Origin: Caulobacteraceae bacterium
GTDB taxonomy: Bacteria; Pseudomonadota; Alphaproteobacteria; Caulobacterales; Caulobacteraceae
Assembly (NCBI GenBank): GCA_947456005.1
Contig: CANGRP010000129.1
Coordinates: 1-7,546, forward strand
Reading direction: 5' to 3'
DNA length: 7,546 nucleotides
Position 1 is the stretch's first letter. Each line of letters begins with the position of its first letter. The notes beneath the pieces are model-generated. The model did no database searches and was not told the DNA's origin. It saw only the letters and a program-made list of their open reading frames with translations. The position numbers were made by a program, and so were the translations under genes. This document shows positions 1-6,410 of this stretch, piece by piece.

Positions 1-2109
1 GTTCGAGCGCGGCGTGCGGCCGATCGGCGATTGGTCGATGTCGATGATCTTGTCGAGATGCTCCAGCCCCTCGATCCGCTCATGCGGGGCCGGCACCTCG
101 CCGCTGCCCATCAGGCGGCGGGACGCCGCCTTGAACAGCGTCTCGATCACCAGCGTGGACTTGCCGCCACCGGACACGCCGGCGACGCAGGTGAAGGTGC
201 CGAGCGGGATCTCCCCCGTGACCTCCTTCAGGTTGTTGCCGCGCGCGCCGACCACCTTGATGGTGCGCTTCGGGTCGAAGGGGCGGCGAAGCTCCGGCAT
301 CGGGATGCGACGCGCGCCAGACAGATACTGGCCGGTGATGGAGGCCGGGTTCGCCTCGACCTCCGCCGGCGTGCCCTGGGCGATGATGCGCCCGCCGCCC
401 TTGCCGGCAGCGGGCCCGATATCGACCAGATGGTCCGCGCTGCGGATCGCGTCCTCGTCATGCTCCACGACCAGCACCGTGTTGCCCAGATCGCGCAGGC
501 GCCTGAGCGTCGCCAGCAGCCGGTCATTGTCGCGCTGGTGCAGCCCGATGGAGGGTTCGTCCAGCACATAGAGCACGCCCGTCAGCCCGCTGCCGATCTG
601 GGAGGCCAGCCGGATCCGCTGGGATTCACCGCCCGAGAGCGTCGCCGACGACCGGCCGAGCGAGAGGTAGTCGAGCCCGACATCGTTCAGGAACTGCAGC
701 CGGTCCTCGATCTCGCGCAGGATGCGGCGGGCGATCTCGGCGCGCTGCGGCGTCAGCGTGGGCATGACACCGGCGAACCAGTCCCGCGCGCGCCGGATGG
801 ACAGCGCATTGACCTCGCCGAGGTGGCAGCCCGCGACCTTCACGGAGAGAGATTCGGGCTTCAGGCGGAAACCCTGGCAGGCGGGGCAGGGGCGGTCGGC
901 CTGGTAGCGGGTCAGTTCCTCGCGCGTCCAGGCATTGTCCGTCTCGCGGAAGCGGCGCTCGAGGTTCGGGATCACGCCCTCGAACGCTTTCTTCACGTCA
1001 TAGGCGCGCAGGCCGTCCTTGTAGCGGAGCGTGACGACCTCGCTATCCGTGCCGTTCAGCACCACCTGGCGGAACGCCTTCGGCAGATCCTGCCAGGGCG
1101 TCGTCATCGAAACCTTGTAGTGCCGCGCGAGGCTGTCCAGCGTCTGGTCGTAATAGGGCGATGACGCGCCCGCCCAGGGCTGCACCGCGCCGTCCTTCAG
1201 GCTTTTCGTATCGTCCGGGACCACCAGCTGCGGATCGAAGAAGGCCTGGGTGCCGAGCCCGTCGCAGCTCGGGCAGGCGCCCTGGGGGCTGTTGAAGCTG
1301 AACAGCCGCGGCTCGATCTCCTCGATGGTGAAGCCGGAGACGGGGCAGGCGAATTTCTGGCTGAAGACCGTCCGCTCATTCGTATCCGCGTTGTCGGCAT
1401 AGGCGATGCCGTCCGCCAGGCCGAGCGCGGTCTCCAGGCTGTCGGCGATGCGCGATTGCGCGCCGTCTCGCACCACGATGCGGTCCACCACGATCTCGAT
1501 GTCGTGCTTCAGCTTCTTGTCGAGCTTCGGCGGATCGGAGAGCTGGTGGACGGTGCCGTTGACCTTCACGCGTTCGAAGCCGCGCCGCTGCCATTCCTGG
1601 AAGTCCTTGCGGTACTCGCCCTTCTTGCCGCGCGCGACGGGGGCCAGCAGCAGCAGCCGGGTGCCCTCTGGCATCGCCATGATGCGGTCCACCATCTGGG
1701 ACACGGTCTGCGCCTCGATCGGCTGGCCGGTGGCGGGGGAATAGGGCACGCCGACCCGCGCCCAGAGCAGGCGCATGTAGTCGTGGATCTCAGTGACTGT
1801 GCCGACGGTTGAGCGCGGATTGCGGCTGGTGGTCTTCTGCTCGATGGAGATGGCGGGCGACAGGCCCTCGATCAGGTCGACGTCGGGCTTGCTCATCAGC
1901 TCCAGGAACTGGCGTGCGTAGGCCGAGAGGCTCTCGACATAGCGCCTCTGTCCCTCGGCGTAGATGGTGTCGAAGGCCAGGGAGCTCTTGCCCGAGCCGG
2001 ACAGGCCGGTCAGTACGACCAGCTGGCCCCGGGGGATGTCGATGTCGACGTCCTTCAGGTTGTGCTCGCGGGCGCCCCGCACCCGGATGAAATTCTGTTC
2101 GTCGGACAT
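1..2109 (-). CDS. uvrA: Excinuclease ABC subunit A (UvrA), C-terminus beyond window
   Basis: UvrA is the damage-recognising ATPase of UvrABC nucleotide excision repair; it acts as a cytosolic dimer on DNA and loads UvrB. Seen here are 703 codons, open at the left edge; E. coli UvrA has 940 residues, so roughly a quarter is missing, including the C-terminal zinc finger. The start is ATG giving MSDEQNFIRVRGAREHNLK, the conserved family N-terminus. Motifs in order: Walker A GLSGSGKS at 35-42; a zinc-finger region with C255, C279 and C282 but serine at 258; a further CPAC pair at 408 and 411; ABC signature LSGGESQR at 491-498; Walker B with D517 and E518 (LDEPS); second Walker A GVSGGGKS at 644-651. 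The last visible residues match the conserved DIDQSPIGRTPRSN. Transcription probably starts from its own SOS-controlled promoter just upstream. An in-frame GTG at 2175 would extend the protein but lies inside the promoter region and adds nothing conserved. Confidence 0.98.
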   Translation of the reverse strand, partial: MSDEQNFIRVRGAREHNLKDVDIDIPRGQLVVLTGLSGSGKSSLAFDTIYAEGQRRYVESLSAYARQFLELMSKPDVDLIEGLSPAISIEQKTTSRNPRSTVGTVTEIHDYMRLLWARVGVPYSPATGQPIEAQTVSQMVDRIMAMPEGTRLLLLAPVARGKKGEYRKDFQEWQRRGFERVKVNGTVHQLSDPPKLDKKLKHDIEIVVDRIVVRDGAQSRIADSLETALGLADGIAYADNADTNERTVFSQKFACPVSGFTIEEIEPRLFSFNSPQGACPSCDGLGTQAFFDPQLVVPDDTKSLKDGAVQPWAGASSPYYDQTLDSLARHYKVSMTTPWQDLPKAFRQVVLNGTDSEVVTLRYKDGLRAYDVKKAFEGVIPNLERRFRETDNAWTREELTRYQADRPCPACQGFRLKPESLSVKVAGCHLGEVNALSIRRARDWFAGVMPTLTPQRAEIARRILREIEDRLQFLNDVGLDYLSLGRSSATLSGGESQRIRLASQIGSGLTGVLYVLDEPSIGLHQRDNDRLLATLRRLRDLGNTVLVVEHDEDAIRSADHLVDIGPAAGKGGGRIIAQGTPAEVEANPASITGQYLSGARRIPMPELRRPFDPKRTIKVVGARGNNLKEVTGEIPLGTFTCVAGVSGGGKSTLVIETLFKAASRRLMGSGEVPAPHERIEGLEHLDKIIDIDQSPIGRTPRSN

Positions 2110-2166
2110 GGCGCGCTCGCCGCGGCCCGGGAGCGGGCCTGCGGACTCCCCCTTGCAGAAGGCCCC

Positions 2167-2194
2167 GGATAACACCGGAACATGAGGCGAACAA
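2167..2194 (-). promoter_or_regulatory. Candidate uvrA promoter
   Basis: On the minus strand TTGTTC (2194-2189) is separated by 16 bases from TTATCC (2172-2167). The -35 is a fair match, the -10 is weak. The start of transcription would be near 2160, giving a leader of about 50 bases. The LexA box lies inside this element, which supports the assignment more than the hexamers do. No good Shine-Dalgarno sequence sits at the usual distance from the ATG; a GGGGGAG run lies about 37 bases upstream. Confidence 0.45.
2178..2192 (-). promoter_or_regulatory. LexA (SOS) box upstream of uvrA
   Basis: Read on the minus strand this is GTTC, seven bases (GCCTCAT), GTTC: an exact match to the alphaproteobacterial LexA operator GTTC-N7-GTTC, a direct repeat unlike the E. 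coli palindrome. It lies about 70 bases upstream of the uvrA ATG and overlaps the candidate -35 element and spacer, where a repressor would block RNA polymerase. uvrA is a classical SOS gene, so the context agrees. The match is seen in the sequence; LexA binding is inferred. Confidence 0.8.
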
Positions 2195-2213
2195 GCGGCG
2201 TGGAGCCGCCGCT
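2194..2213 (-). terminator. Hairpin after the crotonase gene
   Basis: A perfect 7-bp stem AGCGGCG/CGCCGCT with a 6-base loop lies 16 bases beyond the crotonase stop codon and is followed on the minus strand by TTGTTC, a short weak U-rich tail. It probably ends the dipeptidase-crotonase transcript before the uvrA promoter, whose -35 begins at the foot of the stem. Factor-independent termination is uncertain because the U tract is poor. Confidence 0.5.
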
Positions 2214-2229
2214 CGCCGGACCCTGTGGA

Positions 2230-3033
2230 TCAGCTCTCGCGGGTGGCGTAGACCGGCTTGCGCTTCTCCAGGAAGGCCCTCACGCCTTCGCCGAAATCGC
2301 CGTCCTGGGCGCAGAGGATCTGGTTCCGGTCCTCCATGGCGATGGCCGCCTCCAGGCCCTGGGCGTCGATGGCGTGGTTCAGCGCCTCCTTGGTCAGGCG
2401 AAGGCCCAGGGGCGTGGCGTGCAGCATGTCGGCGGCGAAGTCCCGGGCCTCGGCCTCCAGGGCGTCAGGCTCGACGATCCGGCTCACCAGGCCCAGCTGG
2501 TAGGCGCGCTCGGCGCCCATGAAGCGGCCCGTCAGCATGTACTCCGCCGCCACCGAGCTGCCGACCATCCGCGGCAGGAAATAGCTGACCCCGATGTCGC
2601 AGGCCGACAGGCCGATGCGGATGAAGGCGGCGTTCATCTTCAGGGTCGGGGTGGCGATGCGCACGTCCGAGGCCAGGGCCAGGGCGAAGCCGCCACCGCT
2701 CGCCGCGCCGTCGACGCAGGCGATGATGGGCTGGGGACACCGGCGCATGGCGATCACGATCTCGCTGATCCGCCTCTGCCCGGTCAGGCCTGCGCCCACG
2801 GACCGGTCGGCGTTGTCACCGCTGCGTTCCTTCAGGTCCAGGCCGGCGCAGAAGGCCCGCCCGGCGCCGCGCAGCACCACGACACGCACGTCCCGCCGCC
2901 AGTAGAGGCCGGTGAAGAAGTCTCTCAGCTCCTCGACAAGGCGCGGATTGAGCGCGTTCAGGCGGTCGGGGCGGTTCATCGTCGCCCAGGCGACCTGGTC
3001 CTCGATACGGACGTCCAGGTGTTCGTAGGTCAT
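2230..3033 (-). CDS. Crotonase-fold (enoyl-CoA hydratase/isomerase family) protein, atypical active site
   Basis: A 267-residue cytosolic protein of usual family length. Crotonases bind acyl-CoA thioesters and stabilise an enolate in an oxyanion hole. That frame is present: AFCAGLDLKE at 60-69 and GAASGGGFALALASDV at 109-124 supply the two oxyanion peptides. Position 117 (GGGFA) corresponds to Glu144 of rat enoyl-CoA hydratase and is alanine; position 137 (NAAF) corresponds to Glu164 and is phenylalanine. Asp146 in GLSACDIG falls, after a one-residue gap, near the catalytic Asp204 of dienoyl-CoA isomerase. So it is unlikely to be a standard beta-oxidation hydratase; an isomerase, thioesterase-like or other crotonase activity is possible, and the substrate cannot be told. 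Start ATG overlaps the dipeptidase TGA by one base (TGATG) with GGAAAGG just upstream, which implies translational coupling. Confidence 0.88.
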   Translation of the reverse strand: MTYEHLDVRIEDQVAWATMNRPDRLNALNPRLVEELRDFFTGLYWRRDVRVVVLRGAGRAFCAGLDLKERSGDNADRSVGAGLTGQRRISEIVIAMRRCPQPIIACVDGAASGGGFALALASDVRIATPTLKMNAAFIRIGLSACDIGVSYFLPRMVGSSVAAEYMLTGRFMGAERAYQLGLVSRIVEPDALEAEARDFAADMLHATPLGLRLTKEALNHAIDAQGLEAAIAMEDRNQILCAQDGDFGEGVRAFLEKRKPVYATRES

Positions 3034-4280
3034 CAGTCAGCCTTTCCGGTTTTCAGGCGGTCCCGGACGGCCTCGGCCTCCCTCAGGACCCGCAGGGCGT
3101 TGCCGCCCCAGATCTTGTTGATGTCGGCCTGGCCATAGCCGGCGGCGATCAGGCGTCGGGTGATCTCGGGAAAGCCGGTCACATCCTCCAGGCCCTCGAT
3201 CCCGCCGCCCCCGTCGAAGTCGCCCGAGACGCCCACATGGTCGGGTCCGACCAGGGCGAGGGCATGCAGCATGTGCTTCATGAAGTCATCCATGTTGGCG
3301 CGGGGGAGGGGCCAGCGGGCGTCTATCGGCTTTCGGCCCTCGACGAAGGCCCGCCTCTGGGCCGGCGTCATCTCGCGCCCCGAGATCCCGAGGGACCTCG
3401 CAAGCTCCGCCAGCGCGGCCTCCCGCTCGGGAATCCGCAGGGTCGGGACCATGTAGGCCGAGAAGGCGTTGATCTGGATCACGCCGCCCTTCGCGGCCAT
3501 GGCCTTCAGTCGGGCGTCGTCCACATTACGGGGATGGTCAAAGACATCCTTGCAGCCCGAGTGCGACAGGATGATCGGCGCTTGCGACAGGGCGATCAAC
3601 TGGTCGAGGGCCGTGTCACTGGCGTGACTGGCGTCAATCACCATGCCCAGTCGGTTCGCCTCCGCCACGAAGCTGCGCCCCGCCGGGGACAGGCCGCTCC
3701 AGACCGGCGCTTCGGTCGAGGAGTCCGCAAGGTCGCTGTTCCGGAAATGGACCGGGCCGATCATTCGCACGCCGAGGTCATAGAAGGTCTTCATCAGCGA
3801 CAGGTCGCCCGCCACGGGGGATCCGTTCTCCATGCTCATGAAGACAAAGCGCTTCTTCGCGGCGAGGATTCGGGAGGCGTCGTCGGCGGTCAGGGCAAGG
3901 GCGAAGTGCTCGCCATGCTTTGCGACCATCTCCCGGATTTCAGAGGTCCTGAAGAGCGCATGATCCCGCGCCGCGGCGTTGCCCTCCGCGCCCCGCGGCC
4001 CCTGGGGCGTGAAGATCACGAAGAAGCCGCCGTCGACACCGCCTTGGATCATCCGTGGCAGGTCCACCTGGCTGTCGTCCAGCAGGGTGTCGTGCCGGTC
4101 CAGAATGCTCCAGCCGGGGCGGCTGAAATTGGCTGGGGTGTCGAAGTGGGTGTCCAGCACCACCGCCGCCTGATGGGCCCGCCGGGGATCAAGTGGCGCG
4201 GCCTGGGCGAGGACCGGCGGGGCGAGGCAGAGAAGCGCTGAAATGCAGGCGGTGGCGCGGAGGCGAGGCTGGAGGCGCAA
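3033..4280 (-). CDS. Secreted dipeptidase, peptidase family M19 (renal dipeptidase type)
   Basis: A 415-residue zinc dipeptidase homologue that probably hydrolyses dipeptides, perhaps including D-residue peptides, in the periplasm. A Sec signal peptide is visible: basic MRLQPRLR, a hydrophobic stretch to about 20, and likely cleavage after AQA (residue 27). The metal ligands of the family are all present: H45 and D47 (LDTHFDT), E151 (MENG), H219 (DASH), H240 (LSHSG), and the aspartate motif GDFDG at 353-357. H178 matches the substrate-binding histidine; the spacings 151 to 178 and 219 to 240 equal those of human DPEP1. The start is TTG: GGGAG lies 8 bases upstream, an in-frame TGA lies just before it, and there is no ATG before the signal peptide ends. 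It is the first gene of a pair with the crotonase. The natural substrate is not evident. Confidence 0.93.
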   Translation of the reverse strand: MRLQPRLRATACISALLCLAPPVLAQAAPLDPRRAHQAAVVLDTHFDTPANFSRPGWSILDRHDTLLDDSQVDLPRMIQGGVDGGFFVIFTPQGPRGAEGNAAARDHALFRTSEIREMVAKHGEHFALALTADDASRILAAKKRFVFMSMENGSPVAGDLSLMKTFYDLGVRMIGPVHFRNSDLADSSTEAPVWSGLSPAGRSFVAEANRLGMVIDASHASDTALDQLIALSQAPIILSHSGCKDVFDHPRNVDDARLKAMAAKGGVIQINAFSAYMVPTLRIPEREAALAELARSLGISGREMTPAQRRAFVEGRKPIDARWPLPRANMDDFMKHMLHALALVGPDHVGVSGDFDGGGGIEGLEDVTGFPEITRRLIAAGYGQADINKIWGGNALRVLREAEAVRDRLKTGKAD

Positions 4281-4340
4281 GGTTCAAACTCCCGGTGGAA
4301 GCTCACCCTGCCTGCAGCCGCCGCGAAGGCCAAGTCCCCT

Positions 4341-4357
4341 GGACGGGGCTCCCGTCC
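4341..4357 (-). terminator. GC-rich hairpin after flbY
   Basis: A perfect 7-bp stem GGACGGG/CCCGTCC with loop AGC begins 3 bases beyond the flbY stop. It lies in the 80-base gap before the dipeptidase gene on the same strand and probably ends the flagellar transcript. No U tract follows, so it may act only as an RNA-stabilising 3' hairpin or need Rho. The rest of the gap (4281-4340) shows the Shine-Dalgarno of the dipeptidase but no convincing promoter. Confidence 0.5.
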
Positions 4358-4360
4358 CTG

Positions 4361-4804
4361 TCAGGCTCTCTGGTTGAGGGTGATCGAGGTGGCCAGGTTC
4401 ATCACATGCGCCTGGGCGCCAGGGCCGTAGCCGACCCCGCGGGAGCGCTGGGCCGCCACCTCGTTGGCGATGGCCTGGACGAGGCCCTCGGTAACCGCCC
4501 GAGCCGCCTCCAGGGCGCGTCCCTGCCGCGCAAGGACCGCATCAAACGCCTCGGTGGCCCGGACCAGCCGGGTACGATCCTCAGGGGCGGCGGGGGCGAT
4601 CAGGTCCGGGTCGGAGCGGATCCTCGCGGACTCGTGGCGGTAGATGTTCGCGAGGCGAGAGGTCTCGTCAACCAGCGCCGCGGCGTCCTGTGGTCGGTTG
4701 GACTCGAAGGCCTGAGCCTCCGCTGCGATCAGTTCGGTGAGTCGTTCCGTCAGGGCGATCATCTGGTTGACGCGTTCGCCGGCGGTGTCTGCAGACAAGG
4801 CCAT
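4361..4804 (-). CDS. flbY: Flagellar protein FlbY (small FlgN-like helical protein)
   Basis: A 147-residue protein predicted to be almost wholly alpha-helical, with no signal peptide or membrane segment. Its place, third after flgI and cheL opposite fliX, and its pattern (MALSADTAGERVNQMIALTERLTELIAAEAQAFE near the N-terminus, a C-terminus ending in MNLATSITLNQRA) agree with FlbY of Caulobacter, a flagellar protein of FlgN-like length and shape. A chaperone-like role is inferred only. Two ATGs are possible, at 4810 and 4804. The AGGAG that overlaps the cheL stop is 1 base from the first and 7 bases from the second, so the second is chosen. The intergenic gap to cheL is 10 bases. The reading frame stays open upstream to 4960, but that part overlaps cheL and is not coding. 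Confidence 0.8.
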   Translation of the reverse strand: MALSADTAGERVNQMIALTERLTELIAAEAQAFESNRPQDAAALVDETSRLANIYRHESARIRSDPDLIAPAAPEDRTRLVRATEAFDAVLARQGRALEAARAVTEGLVQAIANEVAAQRSRGVGYGPGAQAHVMNLATSITLNQRA

Positions 4805-4814
4805 GGTCATTCTC

Positions 4815-5114
4815 CTAGCTGAGCCCCTGAAGCTTGAGCATTTCCGCCTGGACAGGGGCGGACAGCCCGACGCCGCCAGACTGTGTGATCTGCCGGGCCA
4901 CGGCGTCTGTGAGGAAGGACCGGAAGGCCGCCTCCCCGGATCCACCTGAGAAGGCCCCATTCGTGTCGAGACCCGTGAACATCTGTCCGATCATGACCGA
5001 CAGGAAGGAGGTCTCGAAGTTCTGGGCGGCTTCGGCGATACGGCGCCTCTGGACCGTCTCGGCAGGGGTGGCCAGGGGAGAGGGGACGACCCCGGGCGTT
5101 ACGGCGCTGGTCAT
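4815..5114 (-). CDS. cheL: Rod-binding protein CheL (FlgJ N-terminal domain only)
   Basis: A 99-residue protein that matches the rod-binding domain of FlgJ: AAQNFETSFLSVMIGQMFTG at about 29-48, then a Gly/Ser-rich segment and SGEAAFRSFLTDAVARQI. FlgJ of enterics (313 residues) has a second, peptidoglycan-hydrolysing domain that is absent here; alphaproteobacteria carry this short form, often named CheL from Caulobacter, and use a separate lytic enzyme. It probably acts in the periplasm as a rod assembly scaffold although no classical signal peptide is seen, as for FlgJ. The ATG at 5114 overlaps the flgI TGA by one base (TGATG), with GAGG 7 bases upstream; a GTG one codon earlier is possible. 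Translational coupling to flgI is likely. Confidence 0.88.
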   Translation of the reverse strand: MTSAVTPGVVPSPLATPAETVQRRRIAEAAQNFETSFLSVMIGQMFTGLDTNGAFSGGSGEAAFRSFLTDAVARQITQSGGVGLSAPVQAEMLKLQGLS

Positions 5115-6229
5115 CACATCACCTCGATGTCGGCCTGGAGAGCGCCTGCGGCCTTGATGGCCTGCAGGATGGAAATCATGTCCCGCGGCGTCACCCCGAG
5201 TGTGTTGAGCCCGGCGACGAGACTGGACAGTGAGGCGCCGTTCCTCAGCAGGACGAGCTGCCGCCCCTTCTCTTCCTCCACGTCCACGGTGGACTGGGGC
5301 GTGACCGTGGTCTGGCCTTGGGCGAAGGCGTTGGGCTGGCTGACCGCCGGAGTCTCCTGCACCCGGATGGTCAGGTTGCCCTGGGCGATGGCCACGGTTG
5401 AGATGCGCACATTGTCGCCCATGACGATGACGCCGGCGACCTCGTCGATCACCACCTTGGCGGGCTCGTCCGTATCGACCGGAAGGTTCTCGATGCGAGA
5501 GATCATGGCGACCATGTTCACCCCGACCGGCGGCCGCATGGTGATGATGGTGGGGTTCTCGACGAAGGCCGCGCCCGGATAGACGCTGTTGATCGCCTCG
5601 GCGACCCGCCGGGCCGTCGTGAAGTCGGGATTGCGCAGGGCCATCCGCATCTGCGGCATGGAGGCCAGCTGGAAGCCCAGTTCACGCTCGACGATGGCGC
5701 CGCCGGCAATCCGTCCCGCCGTCGGCACGCCCTTGGTCACCGAGCTGCCTGAGGCGCCGCCGGCAGAGACCGAGCCGGTCTGCACGGTGCCCTGGGCGAC
5801 CGCATAGGCTTCGCCATTGGCGCCCATGAGGGGCGTGACCAGAAGCGTACCGCCCAGGAGGCTCTTGGCGTCGCCCATGGCCGAGACCGTCGCGTCGATG
5901 GGCGCGCCAGCGGTGGTGAAGGGTGGGAGCCGCGCCGTCACCATGACGGCTGCAACATTCTTGGTGTTGAGATTGGTCTCGCGGATGTTGACCCCGAGCC
6001 GCTCGAGCATGGCCTCGAGGCTCTGGCGGGTGAAGGGGGCGTTCCTGAGCGAGTCGCCCGTGCCGTTCAGGCCGACAACCAGGCCGTAGCCCACCAGCAT
6101 GTTGTCGCGGACGCCCTCGAACTCGACAATGTCCTTGATCCGGGAGCGAGCCTGGGCTTCCCCCCCTGCCGTGGCCAGGAGGAGGGCGCTGGCCAGGGCC
6201 AGGCAGATTGCGCGACTGCGTCGGAACAT
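5114..6229 (-). CDS. flgI: Flagellar P-ring protein FlgI
   Basis: FlgI forms the P ring of the basal body around the rod in the periplasm, in the peptidoglycan layer. The 371-residue length is typical. A Sec signal peptide is clear (MFRRSRAI, hydrophobic core, likely cleavage after AQA at residue 27). The mature protein begins SRIKDIVEFEGVRDNMLVGYGLVVGLNGTGD, the family hallmark, followed by the conserved NVAAVMVTA and GGTLLVTPL segments and a C-terminal NTLGVTPRDMISILQAIKAAGALQA. GGAAGG lies about 8 bases before the ATG. It is the first gene of flgI-cheL-flbY and is divergent from fliX; a sigma-54 type promoter is visible 38 to 53 bases upstream. Confidence 0.98.
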   Translation of the reverse strand: MFRRSRAICLALASALLLATAGGEAQARSRIKDIVEFEGVRDNMLVGYGLVVGLNGTGDSLRNAPFTRQSLEAMLERLGVNIRETNLNTKNVAAVMVTARLPPFTTAGAPIDATVSAMGDAKSLLGGTLLVTPLMGANGEAYAVAQGTVQTGSVSAGGASGSSVTKGVPTAGRIAGGAIVERELGFQLASMPQMRMALRNPDFTTARRVAEAINSVYPGAAFVENPTIITMRPPVGVNMVAMISRIENLPVDTDEPAKVVIDEVAGVIVMGDNVRISTVAIAQGNLTIRVQETPAVSQPNAFAQGQTTVTPQSTVDVEEEKGRQLVLLRNGASLSSLVAGLNTLGVTPRDMISILQAIKAAGALQADIEVM

Positions 6230-6266
6230 GAGGTCGCCTTCCGGACAATGGAACTCGCCTCCGCCC

Positions 6267-6282
6267 TGCGAGGGTCATGCCA
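6267..6282 (-). promoter_or_regulatory. Sigma-54 type promoter of the flgI operon
   Basis: On the minus strand TGGCATGACCCTCGCA matches the -24/-12 consensus TGGCACG-N4-TTGCA at all but two positions, with the invariant GG (6281-6280) and GC (6269-6268) separated by the required 10 bases. Transcription would begin near 6256, leaving a leader of about 27 bases before flgI. In Caulobacter the late basal-body and hook genes depend on sigma-54 and the activator FlbD, so the position is as expected. Motif seen; use inferred. Confidence 0.75.
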
Positions 6283-6353
6283 GTCCGGGCCGGGAAAAAA
6301 CTTAAATGAGTCAATGCTGGTGTGGCGCAGCCCCTGGCTTCGTTGGCGCCTAG

Positions 6354-6369
6354 TGCAGAAATTGCCCGG
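6354..6369. promoter_or_regulatory. Possible enhancer (FlbD-type) palindrome
   Basis: GCA-GAAAT-TGC (6355-6365), flanked by CCGG on one side, is a short inverted repeat about 100 bases upstream of the predicted sigma-54 start of flgI. FlbD-bound ftr elements in Caulobacter flagellar promoters usually lie at about that distance. I do not rely on a sequence consensus, so this is a placement argument only. Confidence 0.3.
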
Positions 6370-6371
6370 TA

Positions 6372-6386
6372 TTAACCATACCTCAA
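6372..6386 (+). promoter_or_regulatory. CtrA-like box of the fliX promoter
   Basis: TTAA, seven bases (CCATACC), TCAA: one mismatch from the CtrA site TTAA-N7-TTAA. It lies 25 to 39 bases before the fliX ATG at 6411, where a CtrA site overlapping a -35 would place the start of transcription close to that ATG. A weak -10-like TATGGT is at 6399-6404. fliX is an early (class II) CtrA-controlled gene in Caulobacter, which fits. Binding is inferred. Confidence 0.6.
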
Positions 6387-6410
6387 GCCCCGACGATGTA
6401 TGGTCGCCAC

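Noticed and set aside
31..1164. Long plus-strand open frame (377 codons) opposite uvrA
   Set aside because: It lies antisense to clearly conserved UvrA sequence; its composition (Arg, Ala, Asp, Gln rich) is what high-GC codon bias produces in the opposite strand, and it shows no domain.
2110..2175. GTG at 2175 as an alternative uvrA start, adding 22 residues
   Set aside because: It falls inside the predicted promoter and the added residues are not like any UvrA N-terminus; the conserved start is the ATG at 2109.
2182..3138. Plus-strand open frame of 318 codons opposite the crotonase gene
   Set aside because: Antisense shadow of a conserved gene, rich in Gly/Ala/His/Gln, crossing the gene boundary and with no recognisable motif.
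3237..4241. Plus-strand open frame of 334 codons opposite the dipeptidase
   Set aside because: The minus-strand frame has a signal peptide and every metal ligand of its family; the plus frame has nothing comparable.
4805..4960. N-terminal extension of flbY to give 199 residues
   Set aside because: The extra part overlaps cheL, is rich in Pro/Ser/Arg and has no ribosome site; AGGAG is well placed for the ATG at 4804.
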